DNA of 64,000 nucleotides from Blautia sp. MSJ-19 (GTDB lineage: Bacteria > Bacillota > Clostridia > Lachnospirales > Lachnospiraceae): assembly GCF_018918125.1 (NCBI RefSeq), contig NZ_JAHLQA010000044.1, positions 1-64,000 of the forward strand, written 5' to 3'. Under the pieces are notes generated by a model. The model made no database searches and was not told where the DNA came from. It saw nothing but the letters and a program-made list of their open reading frames with translations. A program made the position numbers and the translations under genes. Below, piece by piece: positions 45,575 through 54,178 of the stretch (position 1 is the stretch's first letter; each line of letters starts with the position of its first letter).

Positions 45575-46939
45575 TTACATGTCATTTTTTTGTTTTTTTA
45601 ATTCTATACCCACCAGTACAACAGATAGCATAAACGCTGAAAAATCAGCAACAGGTCCCGCAAGCAATACTCCCATAATTCCGAAACGAAGCGGGAGCAG
45701 CAGGGTAAGCGGAATCAACACAAAGGTCTGCCTTGTTAATGCCAACAGAGCACCTTTTAACGATTTTCCTATTGCGGTAAAAAAACTGGAAGAAAGCAAC
45801 TGCACACCATTTACCAACACCATGAAAAGATAGGTACGCATGAACAAAACAGCAAATTCAAAATACAGCTCGTTCCCATCTCCGAATAGCGAAATGATAG
45901 ATTGCGGGAAAAATTGAAATGCGATGAAAGCAATTGTGGAAACAACAAGGTTCCATTTTACCGCAAGCAGGTAAGCCTCCCGTACACGATGGTATTGCCT
46001 TGCCCCATAGTTGAAGCCGATAATCGGCTGTGTTCCCTGCGAGATTCCTACAACAATCGCAAGGATTATGGCATTTGTTTTCATAACGATTCCGCAAGCA
46101 GCTAAGGGAATATCTGTTCCATATTTTGTTAATGCGCCGTAATAAGTCAACGAATTGTACTGAATGATTTGAATCACGGTAACTGCAATCTGGTTTGAGC
46201 TGCTGCTGATTCCCATGCTGCAAATTTTCATACTTTCTTTGATGTCCAATAAAAACGACTCTTTTTCAAAATGGATTGTTTGGAAACGCCATAGATAACG
46301 GAGTGCGAGTATGAAGGAAAAAATTTGCCCAATAACTGTTGCCCAAGCTGCGCCGGCAATCCCCCAATCGCAAGCAAAAATAAAAATAGGGTCAAGAATG
46401 GTATTGATAATAGCTCCCATAACCATGCAAACCATTGAATACTTTGGTTTTCCATCTGCTCGAATCAAATTGCTCATACCATTCGTTACAATAAGAAACG
46501 GCATTCCAATCAATGTTATGCTGGCATACTGCTTTGCATATGGAAATACATCTGTCGTTGCCCCAAATGCCTTTAGGAGCAAAGACAGAAAAGCTTCACC
46601 AACCAATAAATAAATAATTCCGAAAATCCCCATCAGAACAATACCATTTCCCGCTGCTTTGGCGGCAGCTTTCGGCTCTTTGCGTCCAAGACAGAGGGAA
46701 ACACGGGAAGCACTGCCAATTCCAACCAGCAGTGCAATAGCAAGGCAGATGGTAGAGAACGGGTAGGCAACATTGGTTGCTGCATTTCCCAGATAACCGA
46801 CCCCTTGACCAATAAAAATCTGATCCACAATATTGTAGATTGAGCCGACAAGAGACGCCATAATACTGGGAATGGCAAAATCTTTCAACAGTTTTGAAAT
46901 TTTTTCATATCCTAGGGGATTCTCAGTCATTAAATTCAT
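45575..46939 (-). CDS. MATE family exporter (fourth), MarR-linked
   Basis: 454 residues with two MatE bundles (LLKDFAIPSIMASLVGSIYNIVDQIFIGQGVG; ISSSSNQIAVTVIQIIQYNSLTYYG) and GISQGTQPIIGFNYGARQYHR as in MepA-like transporters. Start ATG 46939 or 46930, both overlapping the end of marR, so translation is coupled. It lies between the broken recombinase and the mobilization genes and looks like cargo of a mobile element. Confidence 0.9.
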   Translation of the reverse strand: MNLMTENPLGYEKISKLLKDFAIPSIMASLVGSIYNIVDQIFIGQGVGYLGNAATNVAYPFSTICLAIALLVGIGSASRVSLCLGRKEPKAAAKAAGNGIVLMGIFGIIYLLVGEAFLSLLLKAFGATTDVFPYAKQYASITLIGMPFLIVTNGMSNLIRADGKPKYSMVCMVMGAIINTILDPIFIFACDWGIAGAAWATVIGQIFSFILALRYLWRFQTIHFEKESFLLDIKESMKICSMGISSSSNQIAVTVIQIIQYNSLTYYGALTKYGTDIPLAACGIVMKTNAIILAIVVGISQGTQPIIGFNYGARQYHRVREAYLLAVKWNLVVSTIAFIAFQFFPQSIISLFGDGNELYFEFAVLFMRTYLFMVLVNGVQLLSSSFFTAIGKSLKGALLALTRQTFVLIPLTLLLPLRFGIMGVLLAGPVADFSAFMLSVVLVGIELKKQKNDM

Positions 46940-47372
46940 CCCCCTTTCTTTCTATACGGAGTTCCGCTGTAATATTTTCACCTGCCTGAATCAGCAAATC
47001 AATAAAGAGGTTTTTATCAGATTCCCTGAAGCCTTGCAATAAAAGAGCTTCTGTCTTTTCACATACCGTCTGTATCTCATCAATTACAGACAGCGCACGT
47101 TCCGTAGGATACAGCTTACACGTCCGCTTATCCTTATCATTTGGGGAACGCATAATCATTCCCTGCTTTTCTAATGCCGCAACTGTCCGTACAATATTGC
47201 TCGGATGAACATAAAACATATCAATTAAAGAATCCTGTAAAATGCCAGGCGAACGACAGATTTTAATCAAAAACATATATTGGCTGTTGTTGATTCCAAA
47301 GGGGGCAAGCTGTTTATCCAAATAGATTTTGTAAAATCGGTCTGTTACTGAAAGCCATTTTAATAGTTTCAT
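46923..47372 (-). CDS. MarR-family regulator of the adjacent MATE gene
   Basis: 149 residues with MarR winged helix (FGINNSQYMFLIKICRSPGILQDSLIDMFYVHPSNIVRTVAALEKQGMIMRSPNDKDKRTCKLY). The frame is open upstream to 47426, but TTAGGAGG eight bases before ATG 47372 decides the start. Its end overlaps the MATE start. Likely a drug-responsive autorepressor of the pair. Confidence 0.9.
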   Translation of the reverse strand: MKLLKWLSVTDRFYKIYLDKQLAPFGINNSQYMFLIKICRSPGILQDSLIDMFYVHPSNIVRTVAALEKQGMIMRSPNDKDKRTCKLYPTERALSVIDEIQTVCEKTEALLLQGFRESDKNLFIDLLIQAGENITAELRIERKGDEFND

Positions 47373-47460
47373 AGATATATTCCTCCTAACCACCAGTATT
47401 ATAATACAATATGCGTGCGCACGCAACTACTTTTAACATTATATCTGCCGCTTTGTCCTC

Positions 47461-47835
47461 CTAAACACAAATCAATTCTACATCTATAATCTCTACTACT
47501 CTGCTACGAATATTATTCATTTTCCTAACCCATTCCATCTGATCCTGCATCTTCAGTTTTTCTGTCACGCCCCACTGCTCAGCCATCTGTTCCACCAGCA
47601 TTTCAACTTTTTCTCTCGCTTCTTTATCGACCTGATTCAAATGCTCCGTCAATTTCCCGGTAAGTACCAGATACTGATACCTTGCACTCCTGTGTTCCTT
47701 CAGAAACTGTTTTCGCATTATTCCATATTTCCCATATGTAGGTTCTTCCTCATTGATTTCCAGATCCGGCAGATAATAATCTCCATGCAATGTGTAGCTC
47801 AGTCCGTTCTTTTCATCATAAATCTGTTTCTTCAT
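47461..47835 (-). CDS. TnpV-like transposon-encoded protein
   Basis: 124 residues: LSYTLHGDYYLPDLEINEEEPTYGKYGIMRKQFLKEHRSARYQYLVLTGKLTEHL is the signature of the TnpV family found in Tn4451-like elements and many Lachnospiraceae IMEs. Function is unknown, possibly accessory to element recombination. It begins four bases after the relaxase stop and ends the transcript. Confidence 0.88.
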   Translation of the reverse strand: MKKQIYDEKNGLSYTLHGDYYLPDLEINEEEPTYGKYGIMRKQFLKEHRSARYQYLVLTGKLTEHLNQVDKEAREKVEMLVEQMAEQWGVTEKLKMQDQMEWVRKMNNIRSRVVEIIDVELICV

Positions 47836-47839
47836 ATTC

Positions 47840-49255
47840 TTACAACTCCATTCCTCTGTATTTTGCTTTGTTCTTTTTTATCTGTGCATTGTATTCTTCA
47901 CTTTGTTCTTTCGCCCATGGTATGCGATCACTTATTTTTTTCGGCATTTGTTCTTTCTGCTTTTTCGCTTCAAGTTCCGCCTGCATCCGGATATCGTCCT
48001 GCACCAGTCGTTCTACCATATCTTTCCCCAACATGCGTAAAAGTCGGTTATATCTGTCTGCAATTCCCTGCAGAATTTCTTTCTCACCGGATAATTTCTG
48101 ATAATCCTTCTGAACTTCTGCCAGTTCCTTTTTAGTGTTCTCGTGCTCCTGCTTTTTCTTCTGAAACTTACTTTTCCACTTATCTCTTTCTCTGGTAAGT
48201 TCTTTAACCTGTACAGCCATCGCACCAATTTTATTCTTCATTTCAATGAACAAGGGTTTTATTTTCTTATCCCGATAAGTTACCGCACGTTCCAATGCTG
48301 TAGCTTCCGGCAAAAATGTTTTGATCATTCCATATTCTTTTATTTCCTTACTGACATTATCCATCACCGGTTGCAGGAATTCTCTTCTGTCCTCCAGTTT
48401 TTTCAATTCCGTTTCTGCGTTCTCGGCACGTTTTTCTGCTATTTCTTTATCTTTCTGGAACTGAATTTTTTCTTCTTCCAGTAGTTTAATATCTGCCCTT
48501 GCGTCCGCAATCTGAGAAATCAATCCTTCGTTCTCTGCTGTCAGATTTTCTTTTTCCTGCTCCAGTTCCTGCACTTCCTTTTTACGTTCCTTTTTCTTGA
48601 AATTATAAACGTCCAGATGCTCTTCATGTGTACCTTTCTGTTCCCATTCAATTCCACGTTGCATTGCGATTTCTGCCAGCACTTCTTTTTCATGATTTAT
48701 CCACTGATTCAGTTCTGTATCATGCTTATTTCCGCCTTGAAATCCAAGACTTTTTAATGCCTGCTTCAGTGAAACTCTAGTATCCATTCCTTTTCCCTTC
48801 CAGTTGGTCACATAAGGGACAAAATCGATATGCAGATGTGGAGTAGCTTCGTCCTGATGCAGATAGCAACTAAATACCCGAAGTGTCGGATTCCGCTTCT
48901 GGAAATCTTTCATATATTCGTCCAATACCTTTACAGCCAGATTTCCTTCTGTTGTTCCCACTGCCATATCCTCTCGATTTCCAATCTGGAATATCACTTC
49001 ATGGAACAACTTTTCCTGTTTGCTCTGTCGGATTTTTTCATAATAATTTGCAATCTGCCGGTCCTTTCTTTTCCCGACATTGTATCTCTCCGTAGCATCG
49101 TCAAACAGTTCCTTATAAACTTCTTTCAGATTCTCATTCTTATAACAAATGTTCAATTGCACTCTGTCCGGATCTACATTTTCTGCTACAAAATCCCGTC
49201 TGTTATGAGCCAGTGAACCGGCTCCGATCATGCCACTGATTGTCCGTTTCATCAT
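47840..49255 (-). CDS. MobV-family relaxase (plasmid recombination/mobilization enzyme)
   Basis: About 471 residues. N-terminal relaxase domain with HNRR near residue 15 and the metal-binding motif LHQDEATPHLHIDFVPY (HxDExTPHxH), followed by a long coiled coil (about 215-440). Pre/Mob enzymes nick oriT and lead the transferred strand. ATG 49255 or 49252, with GAGGTG upstream; the longer open frame to 49300 lacks an RBS. Directly upstream is a cluster of short hairpins, the likely oriT. Confidence 0.92.
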   Translation of the reverse strand: MMKRTISGMIGAGSLAHNRRDFVAENVDPDRVQLNICYKNENLKEVYKELFDDATERYNVGKRKDRQIANYYEKIRQSKQEKLFHEVIFQIGNREDMAVGTTEGNLAVKVLDEYMKDFQKRNPTLRVFSCYLHQDEATPHLHIDFVPYVTNWKGKGMDTRVSLKQALKSLGFQGGNKHDTELNQWINHEKEVLAEIAMQRGIEWEQKGTHEEHLDVYNFKKKERKKEVQELEQEKENLTAENEGLISQIADARADIKLLEEEKIQFQKDKEIAEKRAENAETELKKLEDRREFLQPVMDNVSKEIKEYGMIKTFLPEATALERAVTYRDKKIKPLFIEMKNKIGAMAVQVKELTRERDKWKSKFQKKKQEHENTKKELAEVQKDYQKLSGEKEILQGIADRYNRLLRMLGKDMVERLVQDDIRMQAELEAKKQKEQMPKKISDRIPWAKEQSEEYNAQIKKNKAKYRGMEL

Positions 49256-49282
49256 AAATTTTCTCACCTCTTTTCTACTCGA

Positions 49283-49462
49283 GTGCCAGACATGGCACAT
49301 AATTTTTATTTACGCCAGTTATGGCGATATTTAAGAAATTTTCGCCGGATACGGCGGTTTTGTTACTTTTGTCAAAAGTAACGCAAAAGCACTTTCGACA
49401 GCCGTACCGTCCATCAAAAGTCCCCTTGCGCCCTGCCGGGGGCATAACGTCCTTATGGACGT
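49283..49462. other. Ladder of short hairpins upstream of the relaxase, candidate oriT
   Basis: Five perfect hairpins stand in a row: GTGCCA/TGGCAC (49283-49298, loop GACA), CGCCA/TGGCG (49313-49326, loop GTTA), CGCCG/CGGCG (49343-49356, loop GATA), GTTACTTTT/AAAAGTAAC (49362-49382) and ACGTCC/GGACGT (49447-49462). A GC-rich GCCC/GGGC stem lies near 49428-49444. The first three have GNNA tetraloops. Relaxase origins and single-strand initiation sites have such structures; the nick site is not identifiable by eye. Confidence 0.55.
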
Positions 49463-49498
49463 CTGTTCTGCACCGACCGAAGTGGATCATAGATCTGT

Positions 49499-49729
49499 TT
49501 ATTCTGGTATCCTCGCCTGCACATATTCCAAATCTCCACAATAAGGTGTTCCCACCAGATACCATTCTCTTGCCAGATTCATCTCCATTCTGGTCTGTAC
49601 CCATTCATCATCTACCAGCACTTCCAGTCCTTCTCCGCAGTGAAATCCTGTATCAATCCATAAATCTGATGATAATAATCCATATCTTCCATTGCTGCTG
49701 TTATATCCTAATCTTCCCTGTTTCATCAT
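49499..49729 (-). CDS. DUF5348-like small element protein
   Basis: 76 residues: MMKQGRLGYNSSNGRYGLLSSDLWIDTGFHCGEGLEVLV..., ending YCGDLEYVQARIPE. It matches the DUF5348 type proteins carried by Lachnospiraceae IMEs; function unknown. AGGAGCAGAAA before the double ATG sets the start at 49729 rather than the open-frame ATG at 49777. Confidence 0.8.
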   Translation of the reverse strand: MMKQGRLGYNSSNGRYGLLSSDLWIDTGFHCGEGLEVLVDDEWVQTRMEMNLAREWYLVGTPYCGDLEYVQARIPE

Positions 49730-49843
49730 TTTCTGCTCCTTTCCAGTCTGTAAACGAAATTTGTAAACGGAGTTCAAAAGATTTTAAAAGTTAACGTTTT
49801 AAGTTTTTTCTTCAAGTTCCGTTTACATCGTTTACAATAATCT

Positions 49844-51229
49844 TTACTCAAACGGTATTTCCAACTGTTCCGGTACTTCTATAAATCCGTCTTTATCTTT
49901 CTTCACCGAATCTTTCATCCGTTTCCATGACCGCTGTATTCCATATTCCTTTCCGAATCGATGTGTACCATGTGGTTTCCAGCCTACAATCGCATTGTTC
50001 ATAATATTGGCAATTTCTTTACCTTCCCACTGTTTCATTTCTCCGGTTCGATGTAGCGCTTCATCGAACAGAATTCTTGTACATACATAATCGTCATCGT
50101 AGTCATCAAGAAATTCCTGTATGATTCCGGCATTGGTATCTTCCGGCATAAATTCTTTCTGCAGACGCTTTGCCTCTTCCTCAATTTCCTTTGTAAATCC
50201 TAAGAACACATTTCCCTGTCGATACAGTACCATTGCCTCTGCCCAAGCCTGTTCGATATAGGCTTTGCTCTCTGCCTCATTGTCCAGAATATGAACTTCT
50301 GCTTTCGACATATCTGTCATCACCGGAGCAAATCTTCTGTTTCCGGTTCTGTCCAGCGGAAGGAAATTCAAATCATTTGAAGTACCGCAAAATACACACT
50401 GTCTCGGTCTGTCTTCCGGGTGAACTTCATAAGGTACTTTATAAGTTTCTTTCTGTCTGCTCAGAAACGATTTTATCTGTTCAATATTCTTTGCTGTGAT
50501 AGTTGCCTTCATTTCTCCCATTTCGATAATCCAGTGATTTTGCAGTTTTCTGTAAATATTTTCATCATCCAAATGATCCAGATTGTCGCTGAACCATTCT
50601 TCTTTTATCGCTAGATATTTGAAAAATGTGGACTTTCCGGCTCCCTGACTCCCAACCAAACACAACATAATATCATATTTTATTCCCGGTTCATAAATTC
50701 TTGAAATCGCTGCCAGCATGTGCATTTTCATTACTCCGATTGTATATTTGCTCTTTTCTGCTCCCAGAAAATGTGGAAGCATATTTTCTATTCTTGGAAT
50801 TCCGTCCCAGACCAGACTCTCCAGATAATCTCTAATTGGGTGATATTTATTTTCATTGGAAACAATATCTATTCCTGCTTTGATCACACGCTCACTTGTC
50901 AGTTCATAATTTTCTTCCAGATACATCTTCAAATTATTTTCATCAGTATCTGTAACCGTAGGACTGTTATTCCTCCGCTCCCAGGGAACCTCTTTTACAA
51001 TGTCCATCCTTCCAGAAAGTTCATTTCGTTTAATCGCTTTTTTCAATACCGGATCATTTTGAAGTACGGTTACACAATTTCTAATTGTCTGCTTTGTTCT
51101 TCCTTTATCCGTATGCTCCAACATATTATTGACATCTTCTGTTGTAAGCATTTCCTCGTTCACAATATCTTCTAATTCCATCAAGGACTTCTCGCTGATA
51201 TTCGTTAATTCTTTCTTCAATTTTTTCAA
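49844..51229 (-). CDS. VapE-like (virulence-associated E) ATPase
   Basis: 461 residues. P-loop GSQGAGKSTFFKYLA near residue 190, Walker B-like NHWIIEMGEMKA, and arginine-rich CVFCGTSNDLNFLPLDRTGNRRFAPV are the hallmarks of PF05272 VapE proteins, related to the superfamily 3 helicases that follow CHC2 primases in IMEs and satellites. It probably unwinds DNA for element replication. It overlaps the primase gene by about 100 bases. Confidence 0.9.
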   Translation of the reverse strand: MKKLKKELTNISEKSLMELEDIVNEEMLTTEDVNNMLEHTDKGRTKQTIRNCVTVLQNDPVLKKAIKRNELSGRMDIVKEVPWERRNNSPTVTDTDENNLKMYLEENYELTSERVIKAGIDIVSNENKYHPIRDYLESLVWDGIPRIENMLPHFLGAEKSKYTIGVMKMHMLAAISRIYEPGIKYDIMLCLVGSQGAGKSTFFKYLAIKEEWFSDNLDHLDDENIYRKLQNHWIIEMGEMKATITAKNIEQIKSFLSRQKETYKVPYEVHPEDRPRQCVFCGTSNDLNFLPLDRTGNRRFAPVMTDMSKAEVHILDNEAESKAYIEQAWAEAMVLYRQGNVFLGFTKEIEEEAKRLQKEFMPEDTNAGIIQEFLDDYDDDYVCTRILFDEALHRTGEMKQWEGKEIANIMNNAIVGWKPHGTHRFGKEYGIQRSWKRMKDSVKKDKDGFIEVPEQLEIPFE

Positions 51230-51800
51230 CCTCCCTTCTCTTCATCTTGAAAAACTCTACAATCTCTTCTCCTGTTCCAAACATCAGCACGTCCAGATAG
51301 TCATTTATCTTTCTTTCATTTGCCAATGCCTCCGTAAATAATTCGTGCCACTCTTCATCTGGTTCTGGTTTGTAAATCTCTTTCCAGAACTGAATCCATT
51401 TCAGATATCTGATCAGCACGTCTGTTGCATGTTTCAACCACTGCTCCAGTTTTTCTCTGATCATCACAACTTTAGGTTTCTTTGATATCAAAGTATTCCT
51501 GCTTTGGTGCATCCTTTTGTATTTGTTTCTGTCTTCGATTTTTATATCCAGTCCAAAATCTTCTATCATCTTTTTCGCAGCTTCATACTGTGATATTCCA
51601 AATAACCTTGCTGTAAAATCTATCGCATCACCGCCCACTCCACATGCAAAGCAGTGATATATTTTATCGGCCTTCATACTTGGGTGTCGGTCTTTATGAA
51701 ACGGACAACACGCCATTCCATTTCTTTTTACTTTAATCCCGTAATGCTCCGCAGCCTGTCTGGCTGTCACACATTCTTTTACCTGTTCAAATAATGTCAC
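51126..51800 (-). CDS. CHC2 zinc-finger primase-like protein
   Basis: 224 residues. The N-terminal CHC2 finger (CCPFHKDRHPSMKADKIYHCFACGVGGDAIDF, ligands Cys-His-Cys-Cys, about 30-62) is the DnaG-type template-binding zinc domain. The Toprim catalytic core of DnaG is absent, and the rest is helical. The start is GTG 51800 with GGAGGT seven bases upstream. Works with the VapE ATPase, presumably in priming element replication. Confidence 0.88.
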   Translation of the reverse strand: MTLFEQVKECVTARQAAEHYGIKVKRNGMACCPFHKDRHPSMKADKIYHCFACGVGGDAIDFTARLFGISQYEAAKKMIEDFGLDIKIEDRNKYKRMHQSRNTLISKKPKVVMIREKLEQWLKHATDVLIRYLKWIQFWKEIYKPEPDEEWHELFTEALANERKINDYLDVLMFGTGEEIVEFFKMKRREVEKIEERINEYQREVLDGIRRYCERGNAYNRRCQ

Positions 51801-51900
51801 TTCTACCTCCTGCCCCTCCGGACAAGTCTCTGATGAACAGATATTCGGGAATTGTTGTATCGTTCAATTCGTGATATACTGAATCTGCCAAGATGATATA

Positions 51901-51975
51901 TCAGTGAATCTGATTATCAGAGAACTTGCTCAGATATTTTGTCTGGGCTTTTTCTTTTTGTCTGTTAGTAGCCAT
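51901..51975 (-). CDS. Tiny basic peptide ORF (24 aa)
   Basis: ATG at 51975 with GGAGTGG six bases upstream encodes MATNRQKEKAQTKYLSKFSD... and stops at 51901. It is basic and hydrophilic and sits 11 bases after the 56-residue ORF in the same transcript. I do not recognise it. The RBS and spacing argue for translation, but the length is marginal. Confidence 0.4.
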   Translation of the reverse strand: MATNRQKEKAQTKYLSKFSDNQIH

Positions 51976-51986
51976 AGTTCCACTCC

Positions 51987-52157
51987 TTATACGAATCTCC
52001 TTGTTGGGATAATGATAATTTCAAATTTGCTTCCATCCTCTAATTCAAGAAGAATCGCATAATCCGAATCTCGATCCGGTAAAATGGAACTTATCTTCAG
52101 CTTCTTACTATAATTGAGCGTATCAAATATTTTTCTGACTACTTTCTTTGTTTTCAT
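51987..52157 (-). CDS. Small element protein (56 aa)
   Basis: ATG 52157 follows TGGAGGAAAAGACAC. The protein begins MKTKKVVRKIFDTLNYSKKL and has ILPDRDSDYAILLELEDGSKFEIIIIP, a small beta-rich domain. It lies between int and the primase in the IME operon. Function unknown; size suggests a regulatory or accessory role. Confidence 0.65.
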   Translation of the reverse strand: MKTKKVVRKIFDTLNYSKKLKISSILPDRDSDYAILLELEDGSKFEIIIIPTRRFV

Positions 52158-52197
52158 GTGTCTTTTCCTCCATATTTAACGTTTGTTGTCCAACATC

Positions 52198-53229
52198 TCA
52201 GCTACCTTTTTTTTGCTGTGACGGATACAGGTGACCATAAGTGTTTAATGTCATCTGAATATCTTTGTGCCCCAGTCTTTCCTTGATGATCAGTGGCTCT
52301 ACACCCTGATAAATCAGATATGCTACATGGCTGTGACGGATATCATGCACTCTGATTGGTTTTACACCGGTCAATGCTTCATACTTCTTAAGCCGTTTCT
52401 GCAGTGTTCTCGCCACAATCGGAAATAACCGCTGATTTTCCGGAAATCCATAATGCTTCTTCGCATACTCCTGCACCTCTTCTTTAAGAAAATTAGGAAT
52501 ATCAATGGTACGGACTGAATTTTCTGTTTTTGGAGTATCAATCACATCTCTTTTCCTGATCCGGTTATAAGTCTTATTGATATGCAAAAGATTACCACTC
52601 ATATCAAAGTCTGAAAGACTCAATGCCAGAAGTTCTCCTTCCCTGATTCCTGTCCAGAACAGGATTTCAAATATCAGATAATCCTCACTCTCTGGCTCAA
52701 TCCCGGCGATAAAGCTGTCATATTCTGCTTTCGTCCAAAATTCCAGCTTATTAGCATCCGATTTCCCCATCTTTTTTACTTTCTTACATGGATTTTCCTT
52801 CAGATTGTAAATTTTCTGTGCATGATTAAACAGTGCATTTAACTGATTCTGAATCATACGCTCATAAGTCTTGCTGTAACCTTTTTCCTGAATGGTGTTC
52901 TGCCACTGGATAATCTCTGCCGGTGTGATCTCATTCATTTTTCTTGTTCCAAAATACGGAACAATGTGCTTGTTCATCATGTGCTGCTTGTTACGGATTG
53001 AATTTTCTTTCAGTTCATTCTTTTTATCTTCAAAATAGACTTGAATAAAACTGTTCATCTCCATTTTCATATCCGCTGCAGTCTTTCTTATGAATTCCTT
53101 TTCATAATTCAATGCTTCTTTCTTTGTCTTGAACCCTCTTTTCAGCTTCTGCGTTTTCTTACCTGTCCAGTCAATATAGCGGAAGCTCACATACCAGGTT
53201 CCCTGTGTTTTGTCCTTGTAAGCTGACAT
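52198..53229 (-). CDS. int: Tyrosine integrase of the mobilizable element
   Basis: 343 residues with the layout of Tn916/phage-type integrases: N-terminal AP2-like arm-binding domain (KDKTQGTWYVSFRYIDWTGKKTQ), SAM-like core-binding domain (about 60-160) and catalytic domain with Arg in TGIREGELLAL, HxxR in HDIRHSHVAYL, LGHKDIQMTLNTYGHL with His and nucleophile Tyr. All catalytic residues are present. Start at ATG 53229 because GGAGG precedes it; the open frame to 53343 overlaps the excisionase gene. Nearest attachment-site candidate is the tuf 3' end 1.5 kb to the right. Confidence 0.93.
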   Translation of the reverse strand: MSAYKDKTQGTWYVSFRYIDWTGKKTQKLKRGFKTKKEALNYEKEFIRKTAADMKMEMNSFIQVYFEDKKNELKENSIRNKQHMMNKHIVPYFGTRKMNEITPAEIIQWQNTIQEKGYSKTYERMIQNQLNALFNHAQKIYNLKENPCKKVKKMGKSDANKLEFWTKAEYDSFIAGIEPESEDYLIFEILFWTGIREGELLALSLSDFDMSGNLLHINKTYNRIRKRDVIDTPKTENSVRTIDIPNFLKEEVQEYAKKHYGFPENQRLFPIVARTLQKRLKKYEALTGVKPIRVHDIRHSHVAYLIYQGVEPLIIKERLGHKDIQMTLNTYGHLYPSQQKKGS

Positions 53230-53242
53230 CTTAAAACCTCCT

Positions 53243-53434
53243 TCACACTGCTCTCTGAGAGCATCCATAAAATTTTGTTTCCCAGTAGGGACGTGGAATC
53301 TTTCCACGAACTGCCACATATCCTTCCTTTGCCAGTTCATCATTAAGCTGCTTCAGAATGGAATATGCTTTACTGCGTTTCACGCCTAATTCTTCCATGA
53401 CATCATCAACAGTCATCATATAATTAGTTCTCAT
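53243..53434 (-). CDS. Excisionase-like small HTH protein
   Basis: 63 residues, MRTNYMMTVDDVMEELGVKRSKAYSILKQLNDELAKEGYVAVRGKIPRPYWETKFYG, a MerR/excisionase-like winged helix. It lies 13 bases before int in the same transcript, the usual place for xis. ATG 53434 with AAAGGAGG upstream. Its leader contains a repressor operator. Confidence 0.8.
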   Translation of the reverse strand: MRTNYMMTVDDVMEELGVKRSKAYSILKQLNDELAKEGYVAVRGKIPRPYWETKFYGCSQRAV

Positions 53435-53450
53435 AGCGTCCTCCTTTCCA

Positions 53451-53612
53451 GTCACTTTTGTGACTCTTTCGTTGTTCTCTTATAATAATTCACTTTTGTG
53501 AATTTGTCAATAAACATTTGCGAATTTATTTTTTCCATTCCATACCTATTGCTTGCGTATCGGCAATTTGTTAAATCTCACTCTTTTGTATCATTCACTT
53601 TTGTGCTAGAAT
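53451..53612. promoter_or_regulatory. Three-operator switch between xis-int and the XRE repressor
   Basis: CACTTTTGTG is repeated three times: as perfect dyads GTCACTTTTGTGAC (53451-53464) and TTCACTTTTGTGAA (53489-53502), and as TTCACTTTTGTG (53594-53605). The second fills the 17-bp spacer of a minus promoter with TTGACA (53505-53510) and TATTAT (53482-53487). The first lies in the xis leader. The third abuts TAGAAT (53607-53612), the probable -10 of the repressor gene. This arrangement implies repression of int/xis and autoregulation. Confidence 0.8.
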
Positions 53613-53644
53613 AGAAGCACAAATATTATTAAGGAGGCAGCATT

Positions 53645-54178
53645 ATGGTTGGCAAAAAAATCCGGGCATTCCGGGAATTTAGAGGATACAGTCAGATACA
53701 GTTAGCCGAGCTGTCCGGCATTAACGTAGGAACAATCAGAAAATATGAACTGGGAATCCGGAATCCGAAACCGGATCAGTTAGAAAAGATTGCAACTGCA
53801 CTGGGATTAAATGTAAGTGTTTTTCTGGATTTTAATATTGAAACAGTCGGAGATGTACTCTCTCTGTTGTTTTCTATTGATGATTCGGTGAACCTCTCAC
53901 TTGCTGAAACACCTGAGCAGAAGGTTGCACTGACATTCGAAAATCCTACAATGCAGGACTTTTTCAGGAAATGGTGTCAATTTAAAAATGTCTATGAAAA
54001 GGAAAAAGCTGAAATATTAGCTATTGAAGATGAAGATAAAAGACAGAAAGAACTGGATAAGCTGAACGCTACCCAGGAAGAATGGAAACTGCGTGCTATG
54101 GGAACTACAATAGGTTGTCATACCATCGTTAAGAAGGGCACTGAAGGTAATTCCATCAAGACATATGATCTGACATGA
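53645..54178 (+). CDS. XRE-family repressor of the element
   Basis: 177 residues. N-terminal lambda-repressor-like HTH (IRAFREFRGYSQIQLAELSGINVGTIRKYELGIRNP, about 6-41), then a C-terminal helical domain (KWCQFKNVYEKEKAEILAIEDEDKRQKELDKL). No Ser/Lys LexA-type protease motif is visible. It is divergent from xis-int, has AAGGAGG upstream, and probably binds the CACTTTTGTG operators. Confidence 0.87.
   Translation: MVGKKIRAFREFRGYSQIQLAELSGINVGTIRKYELGIRNPKPDQLEKIATALGLNVSVFLDFNIETVGDVLSLLFSIDDSVNLSLAETPEQKVALTFENPTMQDFFRKWCQFKNVYEKEKAEILAIEDEDKRQKELDKLNATQEEWKLRAMGTTIGCHTIVKKGTEGNSIKTYDLT

Noticed and set aside
49275-49604. 109-codon minus ORF across the hairpin ladder
   Set aside because: It overlaps the DUF5348 gene in another frame, runs through the inverted repeats and lacks a ribosome binding site. 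It looks like a shadow of the oriT-like region.
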